In this document: positions 20,640 through 30,754 of the stretch, one piece after another
Numbering within the stretch: position 1 is the first letter of the stretch
Layout of the letters: each line of letters begins with the position of its first letter
From: Eledone cirrhosa
Lineage: Eukaryota; Mollusca; Cephalopoda; Octopoda; Eledonidae
DNA: 64,000 nt
Direction of reading: 5' to 3'
NCBI GenBank assembly: GCA_964016885.1
Contig: OZ024743.1
Location: 77,238,606 to 77,302,605, forward strand
The notes under the pieces: generated by a model
Told to the model about the DNA's origin: nothing
Database searches by the model: none
The model's input: only the letters and a program-made list of their open reading frames with translations
Program-made: the position numbers and the translations under genes

Positions 20640-22140
20640 TGTAAAGGAAGGGGTGAACAACCTAGCCAACACCAGAGCAAAAGACAGCAACGTCGCGAGG
20701 AGTCTGGAGAGAGTCTAGCGTTGACCAGGCACTCGAGTCTCTCGAAGATTAGGTCGCCAAAGCGTGGAGGCAGGACGGAAATCTGTGAGAGGGGCTGACC
20801 CTGAGCAGATACAGAAGCTTAGGAATAGACAGGTAGTTCCTGAGTATGAAGAAACCTTGATGGGGTTCGATAACTTTGATATTCCTCAGCAGCTACTCAA
20901 GGCCAACCATCTTCGATTGGAAGATTGACTCGAAGGCCAGGTCTGTGATTGGGGCTCCTAAGGAGCACCAAGCCGACGGGGGAGGGACCGCGATGGAAGG
21001 GAAGGACTCAGCAAACAGGTCGATTAGCTTTTGGTGTTGAGAAGCCGGGTGGTTGAGGATCCAGAGCTCACACTTGGAGCTGTTGACCTGGAGACCCCGG
21101 CGGCCAAGCTCCTCAACCATCTTCTTGGCAGTGGCGAGAACCATATCTGGAGTTCCCCCCAAACAGGCGTCGTCGAGGTACCAGACATTGAGGTCCAACT
21201 CAACCCCATCTTGGTGATGCCCAGTGCAAACGGACCGGGCCCGAGTGGGTCACCCTGTTGGACTCCTGAGGCAGAGGTGATGATTTGGTCACCGAAAGAG
21301 AGGTAGGAGGGCTCCCAATAAGCCTGCCAAGCAAAGTGGTAGAGTTGTGGGACCCTCTCTCTTACTGAGCCGAGGACGATGTCGCGGCTGACAGTTAAAT
21401 GCATTCTTGAGGTCAAGTTTGAGTATGACCTTGGGGGACGAGGAGGGCAAGTTGGTAAATGCTCTGGTAGTGTGGACAGCAGCCTCATATCCCAACTTGG
21501 TACCCACCCCCAGTTGGATGGGGAAAAATTCCTCTGCCAGTGAGTCGGAGACCAACAGCAAACACGCCTTTGCAGTGAGGCGGTGAAGGGTGCAGCTAAC
21601 CGCAGGTCCCCGTTGGGCTTGGTGAGACCAAATAGCTTCGCACCAAAGAACAGTGGGCGGATGAATAGGAGAACGTTCACTGAAGAGAACTGATTCACAA
21701 ACTGTGTCAGACTCTCCAAGAGCTCGAGTCTGGCGTCACCGGCTGATAGGGAGATACCATCCTTCAGGTGTTGAGGACGAAGGCCGTCAATTCCCACGCC
21801 TGACCCAGCGGGGAAGGATGAAATCGCCTTTCTGATGATATTGATGGTGTAAACCGGTCTCGAGTATTCTGGTGGTTCGGGCCAGTGTAGCTGATCATCT
21901 GGGAGTGCCGATGGGTGCTTCTCTTTCAGAGAATCAGAGTTGCACGGAGCAAGGGAGGACAGAGAAGAGAAGAGGCGGACAGCCCCTTTAATGTCAAATT
22001 CGCTGAATTTGGCATTGACTGCTCGCTTGAGGTCTACCGGCTGTCTGTTGGTGGACACCAAGCTTGATGTTGAAGTGAGATGAGGCATGGTTGGGGTGGA
22101 CTCAAACAGCTGAAACTGCCACCTGAAAGAGGATGTGAGG
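20640..22140 (-). pseudogene. Non-LTR-type reverse transcriptase with a YLDD box (frameshifted)
   Basis: Minus strand, N- to C-terminal: FRWQFQLFESTPTMPHL (about 22135), PVDLKRAVNAKFSEFDIKG, SFPAGSGVGIDGLRPQHLK, LFGLTKPNGDLRLAA; then in another frame LAEEFFPIQLGVGTKLGYEA and VILKLDLKNAFN (about 21400); then back in the first frame YLSFGDQIITSASGVQQGDP (about 21290-21240); then a third frame with MDLNVWYLDDACLGG at 21198 and ELGRRGLQVNSSKCELW. At least three frameshifts. KLDLKNAFN and YLDD correspond to RT catalytic blocks A and C with Asp residues retained. It resembles the YLDD reverse transcriptases seen in some marine invertebrate genomes; I cannot name the clade. It lies back to back with the Tx1-like LINE. 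Confidence 0.8.
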
Positions 22141-22259
22141 GAACCCTAATTCGCATTGTGCACGTGAAGAGAGATGAGAGGAAACAAAAACAATTTCTGC
22201 CAGTCACACCTCTCAAAATAAATCTACTTGCAAAACAAACAATGATTATTATTTATGGG

Positions 22260-22290
22260 TTATATTTAATGTTAATCTATACATTTTTGG
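22260..22290. repeat. Left target-site duplication of the Tx1-like LINE (31 bp)
   Basis: The 31 bases here, starting TTATATTTAATGTTAATCTA, recur exactly at 25438-25468. Confidence 0.92.
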
Positions 22291-24279
22291 ACTTGGGCAA
22301 ATCGCAGCGGATCATCTAGGTCGTACCTAGATAGGTTCTTAGTTAGAAATAAGGATAAGGACTTTTTAAGTTGTCCAAAAATGAGCATGGTTGGCTATTC
22401 AGACCACAAGTTAGTGAGCTGCATGGTCAACCTTGACAGAACGCATAGACAGGGATCCGGATACTGGAAGCTCAACTTGTCCTTACCGGCAAGTAAGGCT
22501 TACAGGGATCGGATTAGCACTTTAGTTAAGGAGCGGTTGACGGGCGCCATCGTCAACAGCAGGTGGTGGGGATCTCTCAAAAGAGAGATTAGAGTAGTCT
22601 CTATAAAATTTAGTAAGGAGTTAGCCTCAAATAGAAATAGGAAGGAAAGGGAGCTGGTAGATAGTGTAGAAGAGGCAATTAGAAGCGCCGACGTGGCCAG
22701 AGTGCTAGCGTCGAGAACGGCCCTGGGCCAGTTCTTCGACGCAAAACACGAAGGCTGCATCGTCCAAAGCAAAATACGTGCTCTTGGAAACGAGGGGACC
22801 AAAGCTGTTAGCTGGGCCCGCGTGACAGAAGCCAAAAGAGGGAGCAGATCCACTATCCGGTCTTTGCGAGACCAGGATGGACGGGTGATCCTTGAACCTA
22901 AGCAGATGTGCGAGGCTTTTCAAAAGCACTTTGCCGGATTGTTCGGAAGGAGCGGGGAGCCGGTTGGGGATGTGGACTTCTGTCCATACCTCGACGGCCT
23001 GCCGCGTCTCTCGGACAGGGAGGCGAAGTCCTGCGAGGAGCCGATTTCAGCCACTGAGATAGAGGACGTGCTAAGCCAATGCGGCAAACGCAAATCCCCG
23101 GGTCTCGATGGTCTTCCATACGAACTGTATCTAGCTATGCCGGACTTGTTCCCCGATCTCCTCGAGGCGGTCTACTGCAACTGGCAACAGAACGGGAGAA
23201 TTCCCTGTGCTGTTACCAAGGGCGTAGTCACGCTAGTCAGGAAGGACGAGAACAAGGGGGACGATATAAATAATTTCAGGCCCATAACTCTGCTAAATGA
23301 AGAGTTAAAGATTTTGGCCAAGGTGCTAGCAAAGAGGTTGGCGCTTGTCGTGGGCAACCTGGTGGGAGATGCGCAGACATGTGCTATCCCGTCCAGGTCC
23401 ATCCACGACAACCTCCACCTCATGCGATACATCATAGAGAGGGTTGGGAACGAACCCGGCTTTGGTGGGGCCTTGATTAACTTGGATCAATCTAAGGCAT
23501 TCGATAGGGTCGACCATGGTTACCTGGATGCGGTGCTAGCGGCAGCAGGCTTCGGACTTGTTTTCAGGGGCTGGATCAATGCCATGCACAGCAGCCGCAG
23601 CTGCTCTAGGGTCAAGGTGAACGGCTACCTCTCGGAGCCGTTCGAAATCGCGCGGTCCATCCGACAAGGGTGCCCTCTCTCATCCCTTCTGTATGTGATG
23701 ACTCTAGAGCCACTGCTGTGGAAGTTGGAGTTGTTGCAGGGCATCCCGTTGGAACCGGGATTGCGGAAAGTGGTGTCGGCTTACGCCGACGACGTAGCAG
23801 TAATGGTGTCGACGGCCTCTGAAATCGGGGCGATCGGCACCTTACTGGAGGAGTACGAAAGGTTTACAGGGGCTAAGCTGAACTGGGACAAGTCGATCGG
23901 TCTGCAACTCGGCACGTGGAGGGGCAGATCGATGCCCTCCGATGGCGTTGTCGGGCGCTGGACGGAGGGCCCGGTGAAGTTGCTCGGGGTCTGGTTCGGA
24001 CCAGACCTCCAGGTGGAGAAGAACTGGGGTGAGGTAACGAACAGGGTGTTTGCACTGACCCAGAAGTGGGCCGAGTGCAAACTGTCCCTGAAAGGTCAGG
24101 CGGAGGTGGCGAACACTTATATAGCGTCCGTCATCTACTACCGCCTGACCGTTGTGCCTTGCCCAAGGGAAACGCTCGCCAAAATGGAGCGCGCACTCTT
24201 CCAATTCCTTTGGAAGAAGCGGGTTCCTATGGTGAGGAGATCCATCTGCTGTCAACACCCTTCGAAAGGAGGGTGTTGA
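22291..24279 (+). pseudogene. Tx1-like LINE ORF2, endonuclease end and reverse transcriptase
   Basis: 662 codons without an initiation codon at the truncation; the first ATG is at 22381. Order: endonuclease C-terminus with GYSDHKLV (SDH catalytic-type triad end), a basic linker, RT blocks KSPGLDGLPYELY (23095), FRPITLLNEELKILAKVLA (23276), QTCAIPSRSIHDNL, INLDQSKAFDRVDHGYL (23478, block A Asp), IRQGCPLSSLLYVMTLEPLL (23659) and SAYADDVAVM (23779, catalytic YADD), then the thumb-like GAKLNWDKS. The frame runs into a stop at 24277-24279 immediately after a 36-bp inverted duplication, so the C-terminal part is out of frame. Confidence 0.92.
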
Positions 24280-24305
24280 CAGCAGATGGATCTCTTCACC
24301 ATAGG
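24226..24305. repeat. 36-bp inverted duplication inside the LINE ORF
   Basis: Arm 1 is 24226-24261 (CCTATGGTGAGGAGATCCAT...), arm 2 is 24270-24305, spacer 8 bp, one mismatch. It truncates the ORF and moves downstream coding into another frame. Confidence 0.92.
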
Positions 24306-25301
24306 CTAATGATACGTAAACACGCATTAAGGCTACGGCACCTCCAGGTATTCCTCACCGGTCAACCGGTGTGGGCCCCGTTTGTGAGGCGAGCCTTTCC
24401 CAGACTCGTCTCACTCACCGAGCTGCAATCCTGGGTCAAGCAAAGACCGAGAAAACTGGGCGCCTGGCACACCAAGTGTGCCCAGGCGCTCACGGCTCTC
24501 TGGCAGGCAGACCCGGCTGTCAGTGGAGAATCCACCTCGTCATTCTATAGAGGGCTCGTGGTTAGCAGGTGTGACGCCGCCCTCGGAGAAGCCCTAGGCA
24601 TGGAGGAATACGAACTGGCCAACCTGTTCGGTAGGACATTCAGCCCGGGACCCATGGATAACTTCCAGAGGTCCCTGGCCTGGCAGTGCTACAGAAGGGC
24701 TCTACCCGTTCGAGAAAGGCTCTACAGACACAGGTGCCCGGGTAGGGACCCCTCGAAAAAGATCTGTCCCAGATGCGTGTGCGACGAGGAAACCGTTGCA
24801 CACGCATTGGTACACTGCTCGGGCGTAGCCGATCTGTGGGGCTATGTCGAACAACTGCTGTCAAGGGTGGGACCGATCCGGTTGACCACCGAGTCTATTG
24901 TAACGATCAAGCCGCCTCCCGCCTTCAAAAACGAAGGAGAGGCGGTGTTTCTGTGCGTAATAGCCATGGCAAAAGAGGTTGTATGGTGGACGCGTCTGAA
25001 AGGACTGAGGTCAGGCACCTTTCTCTCTGGCCAACAACTGGTCCGTTTCTTCCGATATCATTTCGGAAGAAGGATCAGGATGGAGAGAGAGGTGCTGCAC
25101 CCCAACCGTTTTTATGAAAGATGGGTGAAAGTGGCGAGAATGGCCCGTGTGAATGGGCCTTCACTCTACATCAGCCTGAGGAAGATGAAAGACCAAGGGA
25201 GCACCCGCTCTGTGCTCCTGAGGAGAAGCGTTGCACACTTTTTTTCGGGGGTGTGTGCGACCCCCCAAGGCGTCTCCTCTCTATTGAGGATTTTGTTATA
25301 A
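24306..25301 (+). pseudogene. Tx1-like LINE ORF2, C-terminal domain
   Basis: Open frame continuing the protein after the inverted duplication: LMIRKHALRLRHLQVFLTG, WAPFVRRAFPRLVSLTEL, FQRSLAWQCYRRALPVRERL, then a Cys/His cluster ICPRCVCDEETVAHALVHC (about 24763-24820) typical of the C-terminus of L1/Tx1-type ORF2 proteins, and a basic tail ending near GVSSLLRILL. The last stop is at 25299-25301. Confidence 0.88.
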
Positions 25302-25437
25302 ATTTTATTTTGTTATATTTTATTTTATTTTTATATTTTGTTATTGCCTCCTCCTTATTGAGGACGCCTTGTTATGTAAACTCCCCCCATTGTACTTGTC
25401 CCACTTTTTGATGCTCTGGTGGCAAATAAAAAGAAAA

Positions 25438-25468
25438 TTATATTTAATGTTAATCTATACATTTTTGG
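25438..25468. repeat. Right target-site duplication of the Tx1-like LINE (31 bp)
   Basis: Exact copy of 22260-22290. Confidence 0.92.
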
Positions 25469-25625
25469 TGTATGCAGTATTTAACATGTGAAGGCAGTAT
25501 TTAACATGTGATGGCAATATTTAACATGTGTATATGTAGTATTTAACATGTGTATATGTAATATTTAACATGTGTGTATGTAGTATTTAACATGTGAAGG
25601 CAATATTTAACATGTGTATGTAGTA
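25469..25625. repeat. Minisatellite of TATTTAACATGTG units, left half
   Basis: Units such as AGTATTTAACATGTGAAGGC and TGTATATGTAGTATTTAACA, 20-26 bp each. Interrupted by the Tigger element and continued at 26281-26415. Confidence 0.9.
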
Positions 25626-26280
25626 CAGTGCATCTTCGCTTATCAGGTTATCTCTTTTCTGAAATTCGATTTACCGGACGGCTATTTCTATACTGCCTCT
25701 GGATGAGGAGGACTTGATTTCGGCAGACGGACAGATTCGGGCAGCATTTCTTCCGGCGAACGTTACGTCACTTATTCAGCCAATGGACCAGGGAGTTTTG
25801 GAGACACTAAAGCGGATTTACAGAAAACAATTGCTGCGGGATTTGATCAGAAAAGGGTACACGGGAATGATTCCATTTTTACGTGCGATAAACATGAGGG
25901 AGGTGGTTGACCGTTCAGCTGTTGCGTGGAAATGGTAGTGGAACGACGAGCTTCGGCGCGAAAACAATCTTCTATTTATTCATTTTTATAAAAGTACTAA
26001 CTTTTTATGGTTTGACTCAATTCAGTTTTACCAATTTTTTAGTTATTCTTTGTTTGTTTAATTAATTTTCTTATAAATTCTAGCTGTTCTTTTGTTATTC
26101 TAATAAACTTTCTTTACTTAGCATTTGTCTTTTATTTTGACTAAAAGAAGCCAAAACATTAGAAACCACGAGCATTATGTAACAATGGGATTTTAGAATT
26201 CACTTATCCAGATATTTCACTTAACCGGATCTTTATCTAACTGTTTGGTTTTGACCATCCGGATAAGCGAAGATTCACTG
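25626..26280 (+). mobile_element. pogo/Tigger-like DNA transposon, internally deleted
   Basis: 655 bp with terminal inverted repeats: left CAGTGCATCTTCGCTTATCA, right (inverse) CAGTGAATCTTCGCTTATCC. Flanked by TA on both sides (25624-25625 and 26281-26282) as expected for Tc1/mariner/pogo. 25714-25938 encodes the C-terminal part of a DDE transposase: AAFLPANVTSLIQPMDQGVL then LKRIYRKQLLRDL, characteristic of pogo/Tigger/jerky proteins. Most of the transposase is missing, so it is non-autonomous. Confidence 0.93.
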
Positions 26281-26415
26281 TATTTAACATGTGTGTATGT
26301 AGTATTTAACATGTGAAGGCAGTATTTAACGTGCGTATGTACTATTTAACATGTGTGTATCTACTATTTAACATATGACGACAGTATTTAACATGTGTAT
26401 GTAGTATTTAACATA
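26281..26415. repeat. Minisatellite of TATTTAACATGTG units, right half
   Basis: Continuation of the array at 25469-25625 after the Tigger insertion; removing the element and one TA restores the unit GTAGTATTTAAC. Confidence 0.9.
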
Positions 26416-27895
26416 TGAAGGTGTGTGGCCTTATGGTAGGGTGTAGTTTGTGAAGGTGTGTGGCCTAAATGGTAAGGTGTAGTTTGTGAAGATGTGTGAC
26501 CTAATGGTAGGGTGTAGTTTGTGAAGGTGTATGGCCTAATGGTAGGGTGTAGTTTGTGAAGGTGTATGGCCTAATGGTAGGGTGTAGCCTAATGGTTAGG
26601 ATGTTTGTGAAGGTGTATGGCCTAATGGTAGGGTGTAGTTTGTGAAGATGTATGGCCTAATGGTAGGGTGTGGTTTGTGAAGATGTGTGACCTAATGGTA
26701 GGGTGTAGTTTGTGAAGGTGTATGACCTAATGGTAGGGTGTAGTTTGTGAAGGTGTATGACCTAATGGTAGGGTGTAGTTTGTGAAGGTGTGTGGCCTTA
26801 TGGTAGGGTGTAGTTTGTGAAGGTGTGTGGCCTAATGGTAGGGTGTAGTTTGTGAAGGTGTGTGGCCTAATGGTAGGGTGTAGTTTGTGAAGGTGTATGG
26901 CCTAATGGTAGGGTGTAGTTTGTGAAGGTGTGTGGCCTAATGGTAGGGTGTAGTTTGTGAAGGTGTATGGCCTAATGGTAGGGTGTAGTTTGTGAAGGTG
27001 TGTGGCCTAATGGTTAGGATGTAGTTTGTGAAGATGTGTGACCTCATGGTAGGGTGTGGTTTGTGAAGATGTGTGACCTAATGGTAGGGTGTAGTTTGTG
27101 AAGGTGTATGGCCTAATGGTAGGGTGTAGTTTGTGAAGGTGTGTGGCCTAATGGTAGGGTGTAGTTTGTGAAGGTGTATGGCCTAATGGTAGGGTGTAGT
27201 TTGTGAATGTGTGTGGCCTAATGGTAGGGTGTAGTTTGTGAAGGTGTATGGCCTAATGGTAGGGTGTAGTTTGTGAAGGTGTGTGGCCTAATGGTTAGGA
27301 TGTAGTTTGTGAAGATGTGTGACCTCATGGTAGGGTGTAGTTTGTGAAGGTGTATGGCCTAATGGTAGGGTGTAGTTTGTGAAGGTGTGTGGCCTAATGG
27401 TAGGGTGTAGTTTGTGAAGGTGTATGGCCTAATGGTAGGGTGTAGTTTGTGAAGATGTGTGACCTCATGGTAGGGTGTAGTTTGTGAAGGTGTATGGCCT
27501 AATGGTAGGGTGTAGTTTGTGAAGGTGTGTGGCCTAATGGTAGGGTGTAGTTTGTGAAGGTGTATGGCCTAATGGTAGGGTGTAGTTTGTGAAGGTGTGT
27601 GGCCTAATGGTAGGGTGTAGTTTGTGAAGGTGTATGACCTAATGGTAGGGTGTAGTTTGTGAAGGTGTGTGGCCTAATGGTAGGGTGTAGTTTGTGAGGG
27701 TGTATGGCCTAATGATAGGGTGTAGTTTGTGAAGATGTGTGACCTAATAGTAGGGTGTAGTTTGTGAAGGTGTGTGGCCTAATGGTAGGGTGTAGTTTGT
27801 GAAGGTGTGTGGCCTAGTGGTAGGGTGTAGTTTGTGAAGGTGTATGGCCTAATGGTAGGGTGTAGTTTGTGAAGGTGTATGGCCTAATGGTTAGG
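26416..27895. repeat. 35-bp minisatellite derived from a SINE-2 head, ~42 copies
   Basis: Unit AGGTGTGTGGCCTAATGGTA then GGGTGTAGTTTGTGA, with variants (TATGGCC, TGTGACC, GGTTAGGATG). The core GGCCTAATGGTTAGGATGTT in some units is the tRNA-like 5' head of the SINE-2 that immediately follows, so the array appears to be a tandem amplification of that head. Confidence 0.9.
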
Positions 27896-28145
27896 ATGTT
27901 TACTGTACAATCTTAATGTCACCAGTTCAATTCCTAGACAGGCTGCTGTGTTGTGTTCTTGAATAAGACACTTTATTTCACACTGCTCCAGTAGACTCAG
28001 CTGAGAGTGAGTACCAACAGAGCTGGAGAGTTAATCCTGCAGTGGACTGGTGTCCTATCCAGGGAGAGTCTTGTACTTTCAATTGCTTAATGCCAAGGAA
28101 ACCGGGGATAAGCACCGACCTGATAAGCCTTCAGCTTAGAACAGT
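27870..28145 (+). repeat. SINE-2 at the end of the minisatellite
   Basis: Head TGGCCTAATGGTTAGGATGT, box-B-like CCAGTTCAATTCCTAG, then CAAGACACTTTATTTC-type block (AATAAGACACTTTATTTCAC), GTGGACTGGTGTCCTATCCA and GGGATAAGCACCGACC to about 28145. Confidence 0.88.
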
Positions 28146-28477
28146 ATTTAATATAATCAAAAATGTTGTTTCAGTGTCCATTTTCTATGTTGTTATGTGT
28201 TGGCCGGATGTGGAATACAGCATTTTATAATGAATCTCTAACCTTCATCATATTTCTGAGCCTGTAATTCTGCCTTCGCCCTAAATCTTCTTGATTCAGT
28301 TCTGCCTCAACCACTTCTTAATACATGATCATTTATAAACCCTTTCAATATCAAACCATCTGAAACTGCCTCTAGTTCTGTGATATAGAACTGTTTATTG
28401 TAAAGTGTTTATATTTGTCTAAAAACTTTCTATAATAATTATATGTAAAAAGCTTTATGTTCCAAATATCTGACCAT

Positions 28478-28640
28478 GGTTTTACACCTGGAAAGTTCCC
28501 CTCTGAAGCACAAGCCTGGGCATGGTGTGTTTGTGGAAGAACAGCAGTCACCCATGCATACCAGCCTCCCCTCACCATACCACCGATGTTGTCCACAGGA
28601 AAGGCAATGACCAATACAGCTTGGCACCGGTGGCATCGCA
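28478..28640 (+). repeat. Repeat D
   Basis: TTTACACCTGGAAAGTTCCC, CACAAGCCTGGGCATGG, CAATACAGCTTGGCACCGG. Second copy at 17755-17910 in the opposite orientation. Confidence 0.65.
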
Positions 28641-28775
28641 ACTCATTTCTACAGCTGAGTAAACTGGAGCAACGTGAAATGAAGTGTCTTGCTCAAGAAC
28701 ACAACACACTGCCAAATCCAGGATTTGAACTCACAATTGTAAGATTGTGAGCTCAACATTCTAACCACTAAATCC
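28641..28775 (-). repeat. SINE-2
   Basis: Minus-strand head GTGGTTAGAATGTTGAGCTC, box B TGTGAGTTCAAATCCTGG, then GCAAGACACTTCATTTCACG and GCTCCAGTTTACTCAGCTGT. Confidence 0.85.
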
Positions 28776-28840
28776 TTCCAAATACTTGATTATTTTCGAA
28801 ATTATTTGAATATGCTAGGCAATGTTTTTCAAAAGGGTTA

Positions 28841-29153
28841 AGATATGTAAAGAAACCCCAGAGAATACAACATCCCTGTAAAACTAACAAAATTGTAAAA
28901 ACTCATTTATTGAAAATTATTAAAAAGTCAAAGTTATTCACTTCAATAGTAGTTTGATTAAACTCTGTACAACTTTAGCAATATGAAAAACTTGTAACTT
29001 CAGGAATACAGAAGTGATATTGTTATTGAATGTTTTATTTTGTTATTTGAGAAAGAATCTTTGCATTTAACTTTCTTTTGTAATTTAAAAAAATATTTTC
29101 TATTTCTGAATTTTCTTTTGTTAATTGAAAGTAATCTTAAATCTTCTTTTTAG
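28841..29153. other. AT-rich intron before exon d
   Basis: Nothing recognised. Confidence 0.5.
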
Positions 29154-29209
29154 GTTTTGGCTGTAAATATTTTGGGTAGATTCCTTTTGAATAGTGACAA
29201 AAATATTCG
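29154..29209 (+). CDS. AP1G1: AP1G1 internal exon d
   Basis: Short 56-nt exon encoding [18 protein letters not shown] plus two bases of an Arg codon. Acceptor TTTTAG ends at 29153, donor GTATGT starts at 29210. The split codon CG|A is completed by the first base of the next exon, giving ...NIRYVALN, which fits the adaptin trunk exactly. The start of intron phase 2 here is matched by the next acceptor. Confidence 0.95.
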
Positions 29210-29342
29210 GTATGTAAATATTTCCTCTGACGTTATTCTACATTATAATGTTCAGATTAAGAATTGATTTATTATAGACAGCTCATTATGTTTGAACAAG
29301 ATTCTGTATTGGATAATGATAGAGATTGCGAGATTTACTTCT

Positions 29343-29640
29343 ATCATCATCATCATCATCATCATCGTTTTACGTCCGTTCTTCCACGCTAGCATGTGTT
29401 AGACGGGTTGTCCTGTTGTGGGCAGTGTCCAGTCGGCTGACCTTGTCTTGCTCATACAGGAACTGATTCTAGCTTGATTTCTACAGCTGGATGCCCTTCC
29501 TAACACCAACCTCATTTACAGTGAGTGCTGGGTGCTTTTTTCCGTGGCACCTACACGTCCACTTTACAGTGTGGGTTGGGTGCTTTTTTTTCGTGGCACA
29601 TCCACAACCACTTTGCAGTGGGAGGGTGTGGGGGCATAGT
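29343..29640 (-). repeat. LINE tail A
   Basis: Minus-strand full tail: (ATC)n at 29343-29366, CGTTTTACGTCCGTTCTTCC, GGATGCCCTTCCTAACACCA and two TGGGTGCTTTTTT boxes. Confidence 0.88.
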
Positions 29641-29789
29641 GAAAATGAAATACAAAATAGTAACTCTAAGAGTCTACAAAATATTGATTTGGTGCTAAAA
29701 AGATGCACCCAGGCGGATGCATTTCCCTGGAAGCACTTCATCCAAAACAAGAATTCACATTGCATAACGCACAAACTTGTTCAATGAGA

Positions 29790-30085
29790 AACACTCTGTA
29801 AGGTGGTTGGTGATAGGAGGGGAATTCTATCACAGAAAACCTACCAAACAAAGGGTTGAGAGGACCCTTCAGCTGTGTCAAAGACATAACAACCTTCCTA
29901 GTACTGGTGTGATGATAAATTGCACTTGGTAGAGCATGAAATCATTTGTGAGATGCAGGCTCCACCCGACCCATCTGTGAGGTCAGTAACCCCACTTGAA
30001 TAGTGACTTGGTCTGTGAAGACCTAGCCAACCATTTCTACCAACAAAATGTAGGTTAAATTCTGCTGCTGATGATGATTCCCATC
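29790..30085 (+). repeat. LINE tail B
   Basis: CTGTAAGGTGGTTGGTGATA, AACAAAGGGTTGAGAGGACC, CTTCCTAGTACTGGTG and a GATGATGAT end. Confidence 0.75.
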
Positions 30086-30240
30086 AAGGATAATTTTACA
30101 AAGAATTATACTCTAAGAATGTGGTGTATGTATGTATGTATGTGTGTGAGATGATTCTATTGACATTTTTGCTTTAAATTTTATAGTATTGATTTTCACT
30201 AAAAGCTTATTTTTGAATGATATTGTTTTACTTGTTTCAG

Positions 30241-30354
30241 ATATGTTGCATTAAACACACTACTGCGAGTTGTGTATGCTGATCATAATGCTGTGCAGCG
30301 ACACCGGACCACAATTGTGGACTGCTTGAGAGACCCTGATATTTCTATTCGAAA
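30241..30354 (+). CDS. AP1G1: AP1G1 internal exon e
   Basis: Encodes [19 protein letters not shown], then [18 protein letters not shown] and two bases of a Lys codon. The stretch corresponds to the [18 protein letters not shown] segment of gamma adaptin. Acceptor TTTCAG ends at 30240 and donor GTAAGT starts at 30355. Length 114 nt; both ends interrupt codons (phase 2) and join correctly to the flanking exons. Confidence 0.95.
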
Positions 30355-30729
30355 GTAAGTTAAACATTTCACTTTTGTTATTTTTGGCTTTGTGGTTTAG
30401 TCTAAGGAGGAAAAACAGTGGCAATTACGGCATTTTACAGACCCTCAAAGAAAGTGAGGAGAAGGTGGAGCTGATCTAGATGTTTATAATAGAATGGACT
30501 CTGCTAAGGGCATCTGTGGGCCCAGTGAAGCTATTAAATTAAGCTACAGATTAAGTCTACCTCCCTAAAACAGATACAGTCTAATAGGTTTCCATATATC
30601 CACTTTGACTTACAAAACTTGGCTCAACTCAAAAGTGTTGTCAAGATACTTGCCCAAGGTGTCACACAGTGGAACTAAACTGAGAATCACATCTTCCCAC
30701 TAGTGATTACCTTCAACGAACAGGACTGA
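30355..30729. other. Intronic DNA, no feature seen
   Basis: Nothing recognised. Confidence 0.45.
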
Positions 30730-30754
30730 GGCAAATGGTTCATTATGGTTGTTG

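Larger units (their letters stand above)
22291..25437 (+). mobile_element. Tx1/L1-like LINE, 5'-truncated insertion
   Basis: 3147 bp between perfect 31-bp direct repeats. The reading frame is open from the first base (TWANRSGSSRSYLDRFL), so the element was truncated inside its endonuclease domain at insertion. The 3' UTR is short and T-rich and the element ends AAATAAAAAGAAAA. GC content and codon use are clearly higher in GC than the surrounding intron. The exact TSD and long open frames suggest a recent insertion. Family assignment from the RT blocks and the paired C-terminal domain resembles the Xenopus Tx1 group. Confidence 0.9.
28336..28840. mobile_element. MITE F split by nested repeats
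   Basis: Left part 28336-28477 (ATAAACCCTTTCAATATCAA, CTAGTTCTGTGATATAGAAC) and right part 28776-28840 (TACTTGATTATTTTCGAAAT, ending TTTCAAAAGGGTTAA). The middle, 28478-28775, is a later insertion of repeat D (plus) and SINE-2 (minus). Related copies: 33395-33655 and 35515-35635. Confidence 0.6.

Noticed and set aside
29491..29787. Open frames on both strands in the LINE tails (for example MPFLTPTSFTV or VGVRKGIQL types)
   Set aside because: They occur at every tail copy in several frames with no conserved protein signal.
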